Shown here piece after piece: positions 10,946 to 22,558 of a DNA stretch of 64,000 nt. How positions within the stretch are numbered: the stretch's first letter is position 1; the number at the start of each line of letters is the position of its first letter. Source of the DNA: Larix kaempferi (taxonomy: Eukaryota; Streptophyta; Pinopsida; Pinales; Pinaceae). The translations under genes and the position numbers were made by a program. The notes beneath the pieces were generated by a model. That model searched no databases. It was given only the letters and a program-made list of their open reading frames with translations, and was not told the DNA's origin. Location of the stretch: positions 18,520,001 through 18,584,000 of the forward strand of contig BSBM01000150.1 in NCBI GenBank assembly GCA_027924585.1, in the 5' to 3' direction.

Positions 10946-12519
10946 CTAATCCCTACGAGGAGGCCTAGCCTCTGCCCTAGCAGGATGTGTCTGATAGTAA
11001 TACTGTACTGCATTTTCTATACGCTGTAGTAGTCGCACCCAGTTACCTGGTACCCCCCACCACATGGCGCTGCACATCCTCTGGTAGCTGCACTATCTCT
11101 ATACCTGGTATCTTTTTGGCCATCTGTGATAGGTTGAACCGCATAGTATGTAGTGTATGCTCTGCTGCAGCACCCACTGCCTCATCACCCCTGCCCCATC
11201 GATGATGTCTCGGGAAGCCCTGGGGTCTTAATGGACCCTTGTCTACACGCAAATGGTAAAACATTAATATGTGATACTACCCCCAAAAAAAATTTTGCAT
11301 TCACATCTATAATCAAAAATCCATAAAATTTAATACACCAAAAAACATAAAAAGAGTACTCACCCATGTCTCCAAACGTTGCATCTGGTGGAAGCGGCAT
11401 GTCACGATCCTGGCGGAAGTCTATCCCTACATAGCGGTCGTCATCTATATCTATAACCTGTCGGTCCCACCAGTAAAAGAACTCCTCTGTGTATGGTGAT
11501 GCATGATGGCCACCACCCTATCGCGTCAATACCTCTTCCCACCGGATCAGGGATGGGTCGCGGAGACTATGAGGAGGGACTTCAACCCTCGGACTAAGCC
11601 TCGGAGCTCGCTCAAAGAAGAAATTGCATAAGATACTACCGTATCCAAAGTTTTTTCCCTCCCCTTGCTTGCACTCCATTAACTGGGTCTTCATGGACCC
11701 TAGTAGCATTGTGCACCAATCAAATATCATGGGCTGCATACACTGCGATGCATAGAACATCACTGGCCTGGATGCCTGGTGAAGAGATTTTGAACCAAAA
11801 ATCCACACTAAGGTAGCCACTATAACCTTCATGCTAAGATTGACTATGGCTCTGTTGGGCACCTGACTCCCACTGCCCGAGTATTTGCAACACAATACTG
11901 CTCTATATAATCGGGGATGGTGATCCCACCACCCACAGAACGAGATCGAAGGCTTGCCACTTCACCTCGGTGGGACAAACCAATAAAGAAGTAGATATCT
12001 TCCACTTCCAAAGTGAGTATTTTCCCATCTAGGTTGAAGTTTTGTGCATCTATGTCCCATTAATCTATCAAATGGTGGAGCAATAGGTTTTGGGCCCTCA
12101 AACCCCCTATGTTCCAAAATTTGTATAGCCCACATGCTTGTAACGCTTGCTGTGCAAGAAAATCATTGCGGATGGCCTCATCCACAAGGTCATGTTCCAT
12201 CTCTCTCCACTCTAGAACCATCCTGGAGGAAGAGAAAGCAAAGATTTTAGTCATTTGCATTTAAAAACCAACTTCACGGCCATACCCATGGGCAATTTTT
12301 CTCACAGAGGCGGGTTCTCACGGTCAACGCATGCGTTGACTGCGAGTACCTTGCCCTACCCGCAACCTGCATAGTAATATCCCGCGAGTAGCGCCATGAC
12401 CATTTAGGCTTGGCCACATAAAAAATCCAACCACTGAAAATTGAAATAAAAGCATTAAAATGAAAGGTATGGATGAGACTACCAACCTGCTCATAACGGT
12501 TCGATGATCGGACGCCCAT
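10946..12519 (-). pseudogene. Antisense spliced gene of element B, plant mobile domain-like
   Basis: It runs against the element. Exon bounds from splice signals: an exon at 12222-11364 (acceptor CTTCCTCCAG, donor GTGAGT), a 121-bp intron at 11363-11243 (ending TGCGTGTAG), and a last exon 11242-10946 ending RPPRRD-stop. An upstream exon may include the ATG at 12519. The protein shows GKILTLEVEDIYFFIGL, a pattern like the plant mobile domain (F..G...TL.DV..L.GL), and YVGIDFRQD just before the intron. C's antisense gene matches across both regions and has the same intron position. Stops and a G-run frameshift near 11050 disrupt it. Function unknown; the mobile-domain assignment is tentative. 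Confidence 0.65.
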
Positions 12520-15469
12520 AGCTCCTAGAATCAACAGTTGAACTTAGAGGTGAAAACTAACCACAACACTCCAAATGGGTGAATAGTTAAAATGAATTGT
12601 AATTTGTAGTTTTTTGTTACTATTTATAATTTTCAAAACCCACTTGTCTATAGTTTCCACCATTTTAAGTTGTTTTGGACTAATATAATGTCTTGGAGTA
12701 GCATTTTTTGACCAGATTTCTTTGGCGAGAATTGTTTTGGACCATTTCATGCCTACGGCAGGTATATTTCACACCTGGCATATATGTTAGACGTCATTTT
12801 CACATGCATTATGCATTTGACCTTTTGACCATTTTCATAAACCCTAGGTGTGACCCCGCTTCTTAACGAACACGGAGCCTTCACACTGTTATAGAAGTGT
12901 CGTTATGTGGCGGTAGGGCCTTTCTGAACATGGGTACCCTAGTTAGAACCCTCGTTTGCATTATGGTGCCCATGCCGTTGTTTGTCCTTAGGATTGGGAG
13001 TCCTTTGTAGTTACACCATGACTTTGTGATAAAGACTCATACTCTACTTTGTATTATGCTGGCCATCTCCCATAAGGACTCCCCCATTTATATCAAGTTG
13101 TGATTGCATTGCATCATCCTGCTTTCCGCTTGAGCTTTTTGTCGGCTCCCGCTTACTCAATTATCAGCCTGGTGCCTGATCACTTTTACCTTTCGAGCCC
13201 TACAGAGCTTCCATTTGTCCTTCACAATTTGATGACCTTTTGACCCTGAGGGAACACCCCCCTGAGTGTCCACATCCTGCATATGCTTCCTTGCATTGAT
13301 CATAGGTATGTTCCAATGCTTGGGACTATTCTACTCGCTATTTGACACTCGTTCCCTCACTTGTTGTACTATAAGCAATTTTATTATTTTTCAAGCTTTT
13401 CCAAATATGAAAAAGACCAAAAAAATCAAATATTCCAAAAAGTCGGACGGTATTATGGTTACTACTATGTTGCCTTTGAACAGAGCATTCATTCCACTCC
13501 ATACATTATGAGTCGGGACTATAGTTGGACCTTAGGAACTGTACTTGTTTCTCAGTTTACTCCACCAATTGGTTAAGCTTCCAGTCATTATGGATCCCTT
13601 TGTGGTGCCTCCTGCATCGCACAGTCTATATTGAGTCTATGCTTCCTGAGTCTATCCATCTGCTCATGCTCTTGTTCAAAGGAAGTCCAAAAACCAAAGT
13701 CGGCCACTCCTCAGATCTCTTGACTATTGCATGTCGGCCATCCTTATTGAGTTAGTCTGTTTCACCTGAGTTCTTCCAAATCTTTCATCATAGCTGGTAC
13801 CTCATGTTGGTTGATGGGGGATCCCTTAATGCCCTCCTTCCAGCGAGTTTCGTTCCGTTGACTTCAACCCATTTATTCTGGAACTTGAGACCTAGAGTTC
13901 GGTTGAGTACCTTGATGCTTGCAGTCATTAGTGGCAAGTTCTCTCGCCATCGATATTTTTGGGAATACATCAATGTCCCCTGCTTGATGGATTCATCTCA
14001 GTGTTCGACTTCAACCCATCTATTCGCACTTTGATGATTTTACTCTGTGCTTTGATTCCCATTTTCATTATTGGTGGGTTATCTCGCATCTGTTAACGGT
14101 ATATATCATTGACCGGTAATCAGACGGTGTCACATCAGGTTCGACCTCAACTCCTTGATTCACTTGATGGGACTTGTACCGTAGAAGACTTGTGGAGAAG
14201 ACCCCAGGTGATAGTGGCATTCAGTATGCTACTTATGATCATGACTTTACATCTGAGATATCACCTCTCAGATATCAGCAGTTTGTGCCTCCAGTTTGCA
14301 CCAGTTGTTTCATTTTCAGCAAGAGACCATATCTTACTGTAGAGGGATCATGGTTGTGATCACTTATGACATGTATTCACTATGTACTGCCTATTCATGG
14401 CCATTGTATTAGATTGTTGTACTATACTGACATGTATTCAGGGATACTATTGTATTATGACGAGTGAGTTGCCCCTTCCACTTGTGTCTCCATCACTCCA
14501 CTTTTGAGATTTATAATGTATTTCGGCCATCGTAGCATCAGTCTCTGACCTCACACATTAGGGAGCATCTATTACAATGTAATTTTCCACCTTGTGAGCA
14601 TCAACACTCTTTGGCCTATAGGATCCATTTTACTGACTCGGATCCACTTTATATCCTTCAGACACCCTATTTCCCTATTTTTTCCCCTGTACGCTAGTTG
14701 TATCACTGCAGTGGGTGTACCCACAAGTTTCATCACTACAACCCATGGGTAGCATGTAAAATGGTAAAAATCACTAGTTAATTACTTTTACTCCCAAAAA
14801 GCGGTCATAGGGTGACCTTTGGCCCTCCATTTTCCCGGAAACGCCTCGATATTTCCTTTCACTTACCTTTGAGAGGACTATATATTGAGCACATATGGCA
14901 TACGGATGGGAGGAGAAAGAGAGAGCAAGAGAACTCTAGTGGATTTTTGCCCTATCTTGAGTCTACACTCATTGATCCTTATAGTTGTGAATCCTTTATG
15001 TTCACCTTACAAACTCCTATCATAGTTTGAGTTTTCCATTCCATGGAGGATTGAAGTGGTGGAGGCATAAGTGGAGAGACCCATATCTTGGTTCAGATTG
15101 GTTGCCGGAAAGAGGTCGTATCACATTGTACTTCTTGTTATTTATTAATAGAAATACTCATATTCTCGTCCATTAATGTTGTGAATGTTGTTATATTACA
15201 TTGGGTTTCATTTACTTATAATATCATGGAGTATTGCTATTGATGATGTTAATGTCGTTTATATATTATATGCACTTGTTGTATATTGGCTGTCAAGACT
15301 AACTTGCAGGTTCAAGTGCACGAGTTGAAAGCTCCAACGAGGATCTACATCAAATGTTTGGATCGAGGTTGGTTATATTCTGCATTATCAGCATTGTCAT
15401 TTATATAGCATAGCATTGAGAATTGAGTTAATTTCTAGTAGTCAACTGTCTGTTGTTGTCTACCCCAAG
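12520..15469. other. Unassigned interval between elements B and C
   Basis: No convincing coding region was found in these 2.9 kb. The interval separates the two divergent antisense genes of B and C, so it should hold their promoters and, if present, the missing 3' LTRs of B and C. A TATATAT at 14879-14885 followed by a purine-rich stretch is a possible promoter for the plus-strand gene. CTTGCAG at about 15312 is a possible splice acceptor for an upstream exon. I could not find a sequence matching the C-family LTR seen at 26235-26871. Confidence 0.4.
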
Positions 15470-16775
15470 CCATAGGAAGTTTTCTCCAACACATGGAGGA
15501 TAATTTGTCCTTCTGTGGTCTGTTGAAGTTCATGAGGATGCAACTTATGCGTGCAGCAAAACTATTGTTGAACAAGATGATTGATTTTTGGGATACCAAC
15601 ATAAGGGCCTTTGTAATATAGGGGGAGCAGATAGAGCTCACCCTGAGTGATGTGTACTTCTTAACAAGGCTCCTGCAATTGGGTGTGATTTCCGACACAC
15701 AGCTGAGCAAGCCAAGTGATGTCTCCATGGAGGACATGTTGGAGTGGCATTGCTATGCATCAGCATATGTGCATGACAATTCTATTTTGATCTAAGACAT
15801 GAAGAGCCTGGAGACACAGGCGATGGCAGCGGCGATAGCGTGGGTATTGGGATAGAAATCGTCCCATAGGGTGTCAGGTGGCCAGTTGATGTTGGTGGAG
15901 CAGGTGCTGGTAAGGATGTACTTCGGGTGGGGGAAGATGTATTTGACAGCAGTTCGACGGGAACTGACCAGGATGAGTCATGCAGGAGGGGATTTCTGCT
16001 ACCCCTTGTTCATTTGCTCCTTTTTCTTCAAGCGAGTACCGACTCTACGACCGCATATGGTGATACGGGACGACGGGCCCACTGAGCCAAGGATGGGGCG
16101 ATGGGGGGAGATGATGACTCGTTGGGTTGGAGAATTAGTGGGGAGTTTCTTTAACCGAGATCTCTTCATGCAATAGCTCCAGTTACTGGTATACATTGAG
16201 GACTACCCTTATGTAGGGATGGATTACAGGGACAATCCAGAGCTGCCACGTCCTCCCAGTCAAGCATGGGGACTAGACGGTATGTATACATTTGGGTTTA
16301 CAATACCATATTTTTGTACATCATAGCATATATGGTAGCTAGAGTTTTTATATGGTGGTGGTACTGATGTCTTTCTTACATGTGTGCATATGTGGGACCG
16401 AGGCCTCTAGTGGGTTATAGGATACGAAGGGGCAGAGTAAAGGGGATTGACCCTCCCAGTCGAGGACATCCTCGTCGGCATAGTGCCTCAGGGAATTTGG
16501 AGTCACTTCTAGGGGGGATCTACCGGTTTCTGGAGGGTATAGTGGGTGACGGTTGGTAGCGGTTGGATCAAGATTTGATCGATATATGCTATGATGCACC
16601 ACGGGAGTGGAGGCCAATTATGCGGCATATTTCCATGGCAGACGAGACAGTGAGAGCCATGTACCTGGGAGACGCTCCTTAATATTATGAGGAGGAGCAG
16701 TCCGACGAGGAGAATGAGCCATACAAGGAGGAAGAGGAGGAGGTGGATGATGAGGCAGAGGACTCTGATGACTAG
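15470..16775 (+). pseudogene. Antisense spliced gene of element C, plant mobile domain-like
   Basis: It lies opposite to C. The main exon is 15470-16279, from a pyrimidine-rich acceptor ending CCCCAAG to donor GTATGT. The last exon, from about 16400 to the TAG at 16773, ends in a strongly acidic tail (EEEEEVDDEAEDSDD). The exon encodes IELTLSDVYFLTRLLQLGV, a plant mobile domain-like motif, and YVGMDYRDN just before the intron. Both match B's antisense gene. The last acceptor seems mutated, with TG where AG is expected near 16398. In-frame stops at 15618, 15792 and 16173 make it a pseudogene. Role in the element's life cycle is unknown. Confidence 0.65.
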
Positions 16776-17054
16776 TAGGAAGTTGATGGAACTGCCCCCC
16801 AATGCGATGAGCATGGGGAATGTTTGTACTATGCGTGTATTTTGATGATGAGGAAGTTATTGGGGATCCTCTATGCAGTTATGCCTATATCATGATGTAG
16901 ACACTATGACATTTATATATATATGCACATGGATGCACTTTTATGTATTTTTTTATGTTCGTGAGCCTTTGATGTGATGATGATGTCTATATATGATGTA
17001 TATGTACATGTGGATGCAAAATTATATGATGATGCAAGATTTATTATTTACTTC

Positions 17055-17481
17055 CTATATGCAGTGATTAATATTCCATTCTAGAATGTCGTTATCCATT
17101 TGATCTGCAACACTATTTTGACATCGTGAGACGTGTGAATGTAATGAATTCAAAGCATCTAAACAATTGTTTAGTGCACAGGAACTTTCTAAAAAGGAAA
17201 GGATAGCATAGCTAGTAGTAGTTTTTGAACTGGGAGACAAGGATTTGGGAGTCTAGAAAAACAAAAAGATGACTAATTCCCATCTGGAGAGCAGTGGTCA
17301 GCAGAATGGTCACAGCATCGTACTCAACTTGGTTGTTGGTGGAATCACCAAGACACACTCCGTCGAGGTGGATCAACTCATGTGAGGGGGAATATAATAC
17401 CCAAGATGTCGAGGAAAGGTTAGGAAACCATCTACTTGTGCCATCGGAAAAACTAACATATATCGAGGGAGAGCAATCCAT
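17055..17481 (-). pseudogene. Element C archaeal-type RNase H, separate ORF after integrase
   Basis: The ATG at 17481 is 12 residues before FSDGTSR, whose catalytic Asp codon starts at 17445 on the minus strand. NQVEYDAV (Glu) and FLDSQILVSQ (Asp) follow. A stop after residue 89 interrupts it, and the last acidic motif, VADQMDND, lies beyond it. Integrase ends at about 17557. The 75-nt gap contains a T-rich stretch ending TTACTAG just before the ATG, which could be a 3' splice site. B has the same order and an aligned start. Confidence 0.72.
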
Positions 17482-17556
17482 CTAGTAACAATCAAGGAAG
17501 TAAACCGTAAGGCTCAAAATGTAAAAAGTGGAAAACAAAAAGGAAGAAACTATACA

Positions 17557-18760
17557 ACTTGAACTGATGGCTCTGGTGGGGTTAGGGATAAAACCTTTTG
17601 AGGTACAACCTGTTACGAGTTGGTCAAAGGTCGTCCTTCAAAATAGGAAAGGATGTATGCCCCCTTTCCAAGGAAGGTTTTAAGAATGTATGGGGCTTGC
17701 CACAGGGATTCGAACTTCCATTTTCCATGTTTTTCGTGAGCTTGGTGGTAAAAAAACACTAAGTCTCCTTCTTTGAAGTTGTGGGGATGGACGCGAGTAT
17801 CATAATTATTTTTTTACCGATGTTTGGTAGCCATGATCGTCTCTAAGGCCACCCAACGATCTTCATTCACCTTCTCCAACAAGAGTAGGAATTACTCGAG
17901 AGGATAAGTATCCAGTAGGAGTTCAATGGTAACATGTAAAGCGGGGATCTGACACTCAATGGGGAGAACAAACTCTACGCCGTGGACCAAGTGAAATGGG
18001 GTGAAACCGGTGGCAGTCTTGCTAGATGTGCAGTAGGCCCAAAGTGATGGGAAGCGCATGTGGTTCCAATTGGACTTATGTTTTTCCACCGTACGTTAAA
18101 TCATGGTTTCCATAATCTTATTGAAAACCTCAACTTGTCCATTACCTTGGGGGTAGTAGGAGGAGGCGTATTGGTGTTCAAATTTCAAAAAGGTGGACAA
18201 TTCATTCCAAATGGCATCTTCCAAGTGTCTTTTGTGGTCCGAGATGAGTTGTTTGGGGACCAAAAAATGCATAATGACATGATTGAAGAAAAAACGTGCC
18301 ACGGTCTCGGTCTGGAAGTTAAATGCAGGCATGGCCTCAACCCATTTGGTGAAGTAGTCGATGGCCACGATGATGTACTTATGGCCATTGGATGAGATCG
18401 GATTACACTCCATGAAGTCGGTGGCCCATTTGAAGAAAGGACTAACAGTGACAATGGGATGGAGCGGTGCAGTAGGGGTCCTTGCTTTGTGGGAAAAGAG
18501 TTGGCAATTGCGGCATTGTTTTACTGTCATGATTCAATCAGTGAAAAGGGTCGGCCAGAAATAACCGGCATGGATGACCTTTTGAGCAGTGGCCATTCCA
18601 GAAAAATGATCGCTGCAAGCTCCGCTATGACAGTCATTCAAAACCTTCTCAGCATCGTCATGTGTGAGGCATCGATGTAAAATGGCGTCAACTCCACATC
18701 GATGAGAAGGTATCGAAACTCTTGATGGTGGATGCGAAGTCAATCATATCGACTGAGTTG
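17557..18760 (-). pseudogene. pol: Element C integrase
   Basis: The zinc-binding domain has CHSGACSDHF and QCRNCQLF, which together give the HHCC set. The core has ATDFMECN (first Asp, nt 18419), LISDHKRH (second Asp) and GNGQVEVFN (Glu), with 35 residues between the second Asp and Glu as in D,D35E integrases. The C-terminal tail (EGDLVFFYHQ near 17770, then PLTNS) is present. A stop at 18531 and one after ETMI near 18096 break the frame, which otherwise stays readable. It would insert cDNA into the nuclear genome. Confidence 0.82.
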
Positions 18761-18820
18761 AGATTGAAACTTCTGTGTGCATAGATACACGATAATGTCT
18801 CCATACCACGGGTCATCCGA

Positions 18821-20505
18821 TTAAATAGTGAACAAGTGTTTTCCTGGAAATTTAATCATGATTGGAGGTGACACTGATGAAGAGGGTAGGTCGGTCATGT
18901 CTTGTGCCAATGTGACAGCCTTAGTACTCTTGGTTATAACAAATTTGAGGTCGTACTCTTGGAGGATGACGATCCACTTAGCCACTCGACCTTGAATGAG
19001 GTGATGGATCAAGAGATAGACCATGGGGTTGGAGTCTGCCACTACTGTAGTTCGACTCATAAGAATGTAATGGCATAATTTCTGAACTAAGAAGATGATG
19101 GCAAGGGCTATTTTCTCCTCATGGGAATAATGCAGTGGTGGGCTGGACAATGTCTGAATCATGTAGTATATGACGTTCTCTTGATGAGCACTATCTTCCT
19201 GGACTAAAACTCTTGAAATGGCATGTCCGGATGCCGACACGTAAAGGATGAAATCCTTCGATAAATCAGGTGGTGAAATCAAGGGAGTGTAAATCAGGGC
19301 TTGTTTTAATGCGTCAAAAGTTGCTTGTGATTGTTCATCCCAAACGAAATGGACATTGGTGGGAAGCAAGCGTAAGAAACCATGGACTTTTGTAGCATAG
19401 TCCGGAACAAAGCGGTGAAGAAAATAGGCCTTTCCTTGAATGCTTTCCAATTGACGCAATGTGTGGGGTGATGGGAGGTCAAGAATAGCTTGGACCTTGA
19501 AAGGATCAACAGTGATCCCTTTTTGGGAAATGATGAATCCCAATAACGGAACGACAGGAACGCAAAACACACAGTTGAGGGGGTTCAAGCAAATATTATA
19601 CTTGCGACAATGCAAAAAGACTTTCTGGAGATCGTCCAGGCCATCAGAACATTTCTTGGATCGAGCAGTGAGATCATCCAGGTAGACAAGGATAATGTGA
19701 ACCAAGTCATGAAAACAAAAGGTCATGGCCCACTGAAAAGTGGTTCCATCATTTTTAAGACCGAATGGCATAATGCGATAGGAGAAGGTGCCCCATGGGG
19801 TGGTGAATTTTTTCTTATACTGATCCTCCTTGCATATCTGAATCTGATTGTAGCTTGAGAAACCATCCATGAAGGAAAGAACCCCATGGCCCGCACATGC
19901 ATCGATGAGTTGATCAATGAAAGGTGTAGGAAAGTTATCCTTGGGGCATGCCAAATTCAAATCTCCAAAATCAGTGCAGACTCTAATAGTGCCTTGTGCC
20001 TTGTTTTTTGTTGACTGGCACAAGGTTGGACACCCAGGTGGTGTCCGCAATGGGGTAAATGAACCTGGATTGATGTAGTTTTTTATTTCAACCTTTACCT
20101 TTTGGATGGTTCTATCGGTCATTGATTTTGATAGATGGGGGTGACATGGGGAAAAGTATCAATATAGTGCTCAACTATGGTGGGGTTGAGGCTGAGCATC
20201 TCGGCATATGACCAAGAGAATACATCACGGAACTCTTGAAAGAGTTTCTTGTAGGCAGCAATCTCTTCGAGAGTACAAAATGTGCCTAACGTAATGTTCT
20301 CAATGAAACCGGGTTTGACAGAGATATCGAATTGGATGGTGGGAAATATGTTAGCCATGTTACCTTCCTCGAAGGCATCTAGAGTAGAGATCGTGTTCTT
20401 GAACCAATCCACATTTTCATGGATAAAATATTTTGAATCGACCGAGAATTGATCAGTCGAAACTGGGGTAGACTCCTCGGGAATGAAATAGGCTCGATGA
20501 TGCAT
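18821..20505 (-). pseudogene. pol: Element C reverse transcriptase and gypsy RNase H
   Basis: A 433-codon uninterrupted frame (20122-18821) follows an upstream frame (20505-20119) that ends in the RT entry region; a 1-nt indel near 20120 separates them. RT motifs: VCTDFGDLNLACPKDNFPTP, FMDGFSSYNQIQI and the catalytic YLDD (Asp pair near 19673-19678). The RNase H domain follows but reads LYVSASG where the first catalytic Asp is expected. SHEEKIAL (Glu) and VVADSNP (Asp) are kept. This is the best-preserved polymerase among the B/C/F group. Confidence 0.88.
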
Positions 20506-22558
20506 GTCATCCCAAGGGAAATCAAGTTCAGTTATTGCTTCGAGGATTTCTTCGTCTCAACAAAAGAACCATGTGGAGAGATCAGAAGCGATCACTGTGG
20601 GTGTCGAAGGGACATAGGGGTCGCCATTGGAAACCATGTAGATGGTGTTGATCTCGACTGATGAGGATTCTGGGGGATGGACCTCCTTAATTACACTGAT
20701 CGGGGACTCTAATGAGGGTTGTCGCAACTCGCAAGAACCAAATGATACTCCGATAGGTCGAGGAAATGGTGGGAATAGTGACCATAGATGCCACAAACGG
20801 AACATGATTGATTGGTGTGTAATGATTTGTTACGCGTCTGAGGGGTTGAAAATTGGATGACTGGAATGTTCTCGTCATCTCCCAACGTTTGAATATGATC
20901 GCAGAGGTCAGGAAAGTGCGGGAAATTATGGGTAGCATGACCCAAGGTATCACATAAAGCACATTTTTGAGGTGCTCATGCTGGAAGAGGGCGGTTCACG
21001 ACTTTGCTCGTAGTGGCCGAAGTGTCGATTTCAATGGATTTTCCCCCAGCCTTCTTGGAAGATAGGGGAGTGGAGTTGGAGGAAGCAGTGGTCGAGACAC
21101 TAGGGATTGGACGATTGGTAGTGTTGATCGATTGGACCTGTTGAAGTATGACCTGGGTTTCAGGGACGGATTGGGTGTAGGTAAGTACCAAATAGAAAAT
21201 CCTAACGTTAATCCTGGGAGATTCATGGATTCCATGACTAGCATGATTACTACTCCTGATGGTGGAAATAGGAAAGGTATCGTATGGATCGGGTTGGCCC
21301 CCATGTGGATGGGTATCAACAGCGGTTCAGTTTGCAGTTGCAATTGAGGTGCCAATGGGACGATGGGTTGTGCTTCAGCGACCGATTTACTGGATGAAAC
21401 GATGCACAAGTCCGAGACTTCAACTACCGACAGAGGTGGGGGTAAGGCGGTAAATGTGGAGGTCATCGTGGTCGCGGAATAAAGGCCTGTACCTATGGTG
21501 GAAATAAAAGGGGTAGGTGTGCCAAGCACAAGTTTTTCAACCATGGGAACGATGTTCTCTGACATAGTGGGTGCATTGGGGTCGTAATAAGTCAATTAGT
21601 TGATTTTGACAACCCATCCTTCATGAGGGAACATCATCATCTGGAACACAGATGAGGAAACAACCTTCATGGCATAAATGTAGCTTCTTCCTAGAAGTAG
21701 GTTGTAGTCGGTTTGCGCATTGTCGACTTCAATGTCAATCAAGACGGTTTTACCGGCCAACTATACTAGAACATTGGCAAGAAGGCCTTGCGGCTGAGCT
21801 GCGCGACCATCATAAGCTCAAAGGGTCACCATGGATGCTTGCAAAGGAGGGGACCCGAGCTTCTACCACACAAATATGGAGATGACGCATATAGTGACAC
21901 CCTCATCGGCGATGCATCGATGTATAACTAGGTTTTGGAATGAAACTGAGATCTAAAACACGATGGACGAAGGCATGCGTGGTTCGGATTGGTCTAAGTC
22001 GGACGCCATCAATCGTGAGTCAGAATGGTCAATCGCACCTAAGGTAGACAATAGTGCTTTGAGTTGTGTTGGATAGTTCTTCAAAACTTCCAAGGCTGAC
22101 ATGGAAACAGGGGACTCGGCCAAATCATCCATGATGTTATAATTGGGGGCATCAAGAGCATTTGGGTTGTTGGTGATTTGGCATAGAGGGAATTCGGGGG
22201 CCTCAGGGGCCCCCTCCAAAGATGGTGGGAGTAATCGCAAATCCTGGTCGACAGGTGTAGTTGCGACAGCTTTGTCCACAGGGATAGTCTTGGGGGCCGA
22301 TCCATACTGATTACGGTGTGTTTGAAGGTTTACTTCGGAAGAAGACATGATTAAAATATGGTGAACACCTGAGTCAAGAACTTGACTAGAAGAAGCAGTG
22401 TAAGTAATTGGTGGTTGTGCAACCGCGGCCACCTGCATGGGTACCATGGGTTGGTTAGTGATAAATCCTTGAGTGGGAAGGGGTTTCTGCAACACCATGG
22501 GTTGTGCGGTGGGTTGCAGTGTGTTGGGTGATGTCTGGGTATGGGACTCCCTTGTCAT
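20506..22558 (-). pseudogene. pol: Element C protease and flanking spacers
   Basis: From 22558 downward a 201-codon frame links gag to protease. It contains ALEVLKNYPTQLKALLSTLG, which matches B's ALEVLQACPSHRHGLLSALG. The protease at about 21960-21600 has IADEGVTICVIS (catalytic Asp with the same D-E-G form as B) and DYNLLLGRSYIYAMK. It carries stops near 21958, 21865 and 21820. A Pro/Thr-rich spacer of about 1 kb (21595-20506) then leads to RT, as in B. All parts are degenerate. Confidence 0.68.

Larger units (their letters stand above)
3661..12519 (+). mobile_element. Element B: Ty3/gypsy element with extra RNase H and an antisense gene
   Basis: Order on the plus strand: gag, CCHC knuckle, protease, RT, gypsy RNase H, integrase, then an archaeal-type RNase H. 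A spliced gene on the minus strand follows. The 5' LTR and start of gag are left of the window, separated by element A. No 3' LTR was recognised. Element C has the same order and the same antisense gene, so B and C are one family. The extra RNase H and antisense gene are features reported for the plant Tat lineage of Ty3/gypsy; assignment to that lineage is inference. Confidence 0.8.

Noticed and set aside
12520-15469. Host gene in the interval between B and C
   Set aside because: All frames here are short with no recognisable domain or splice-consistent structure; nothing supports a cellular gene.
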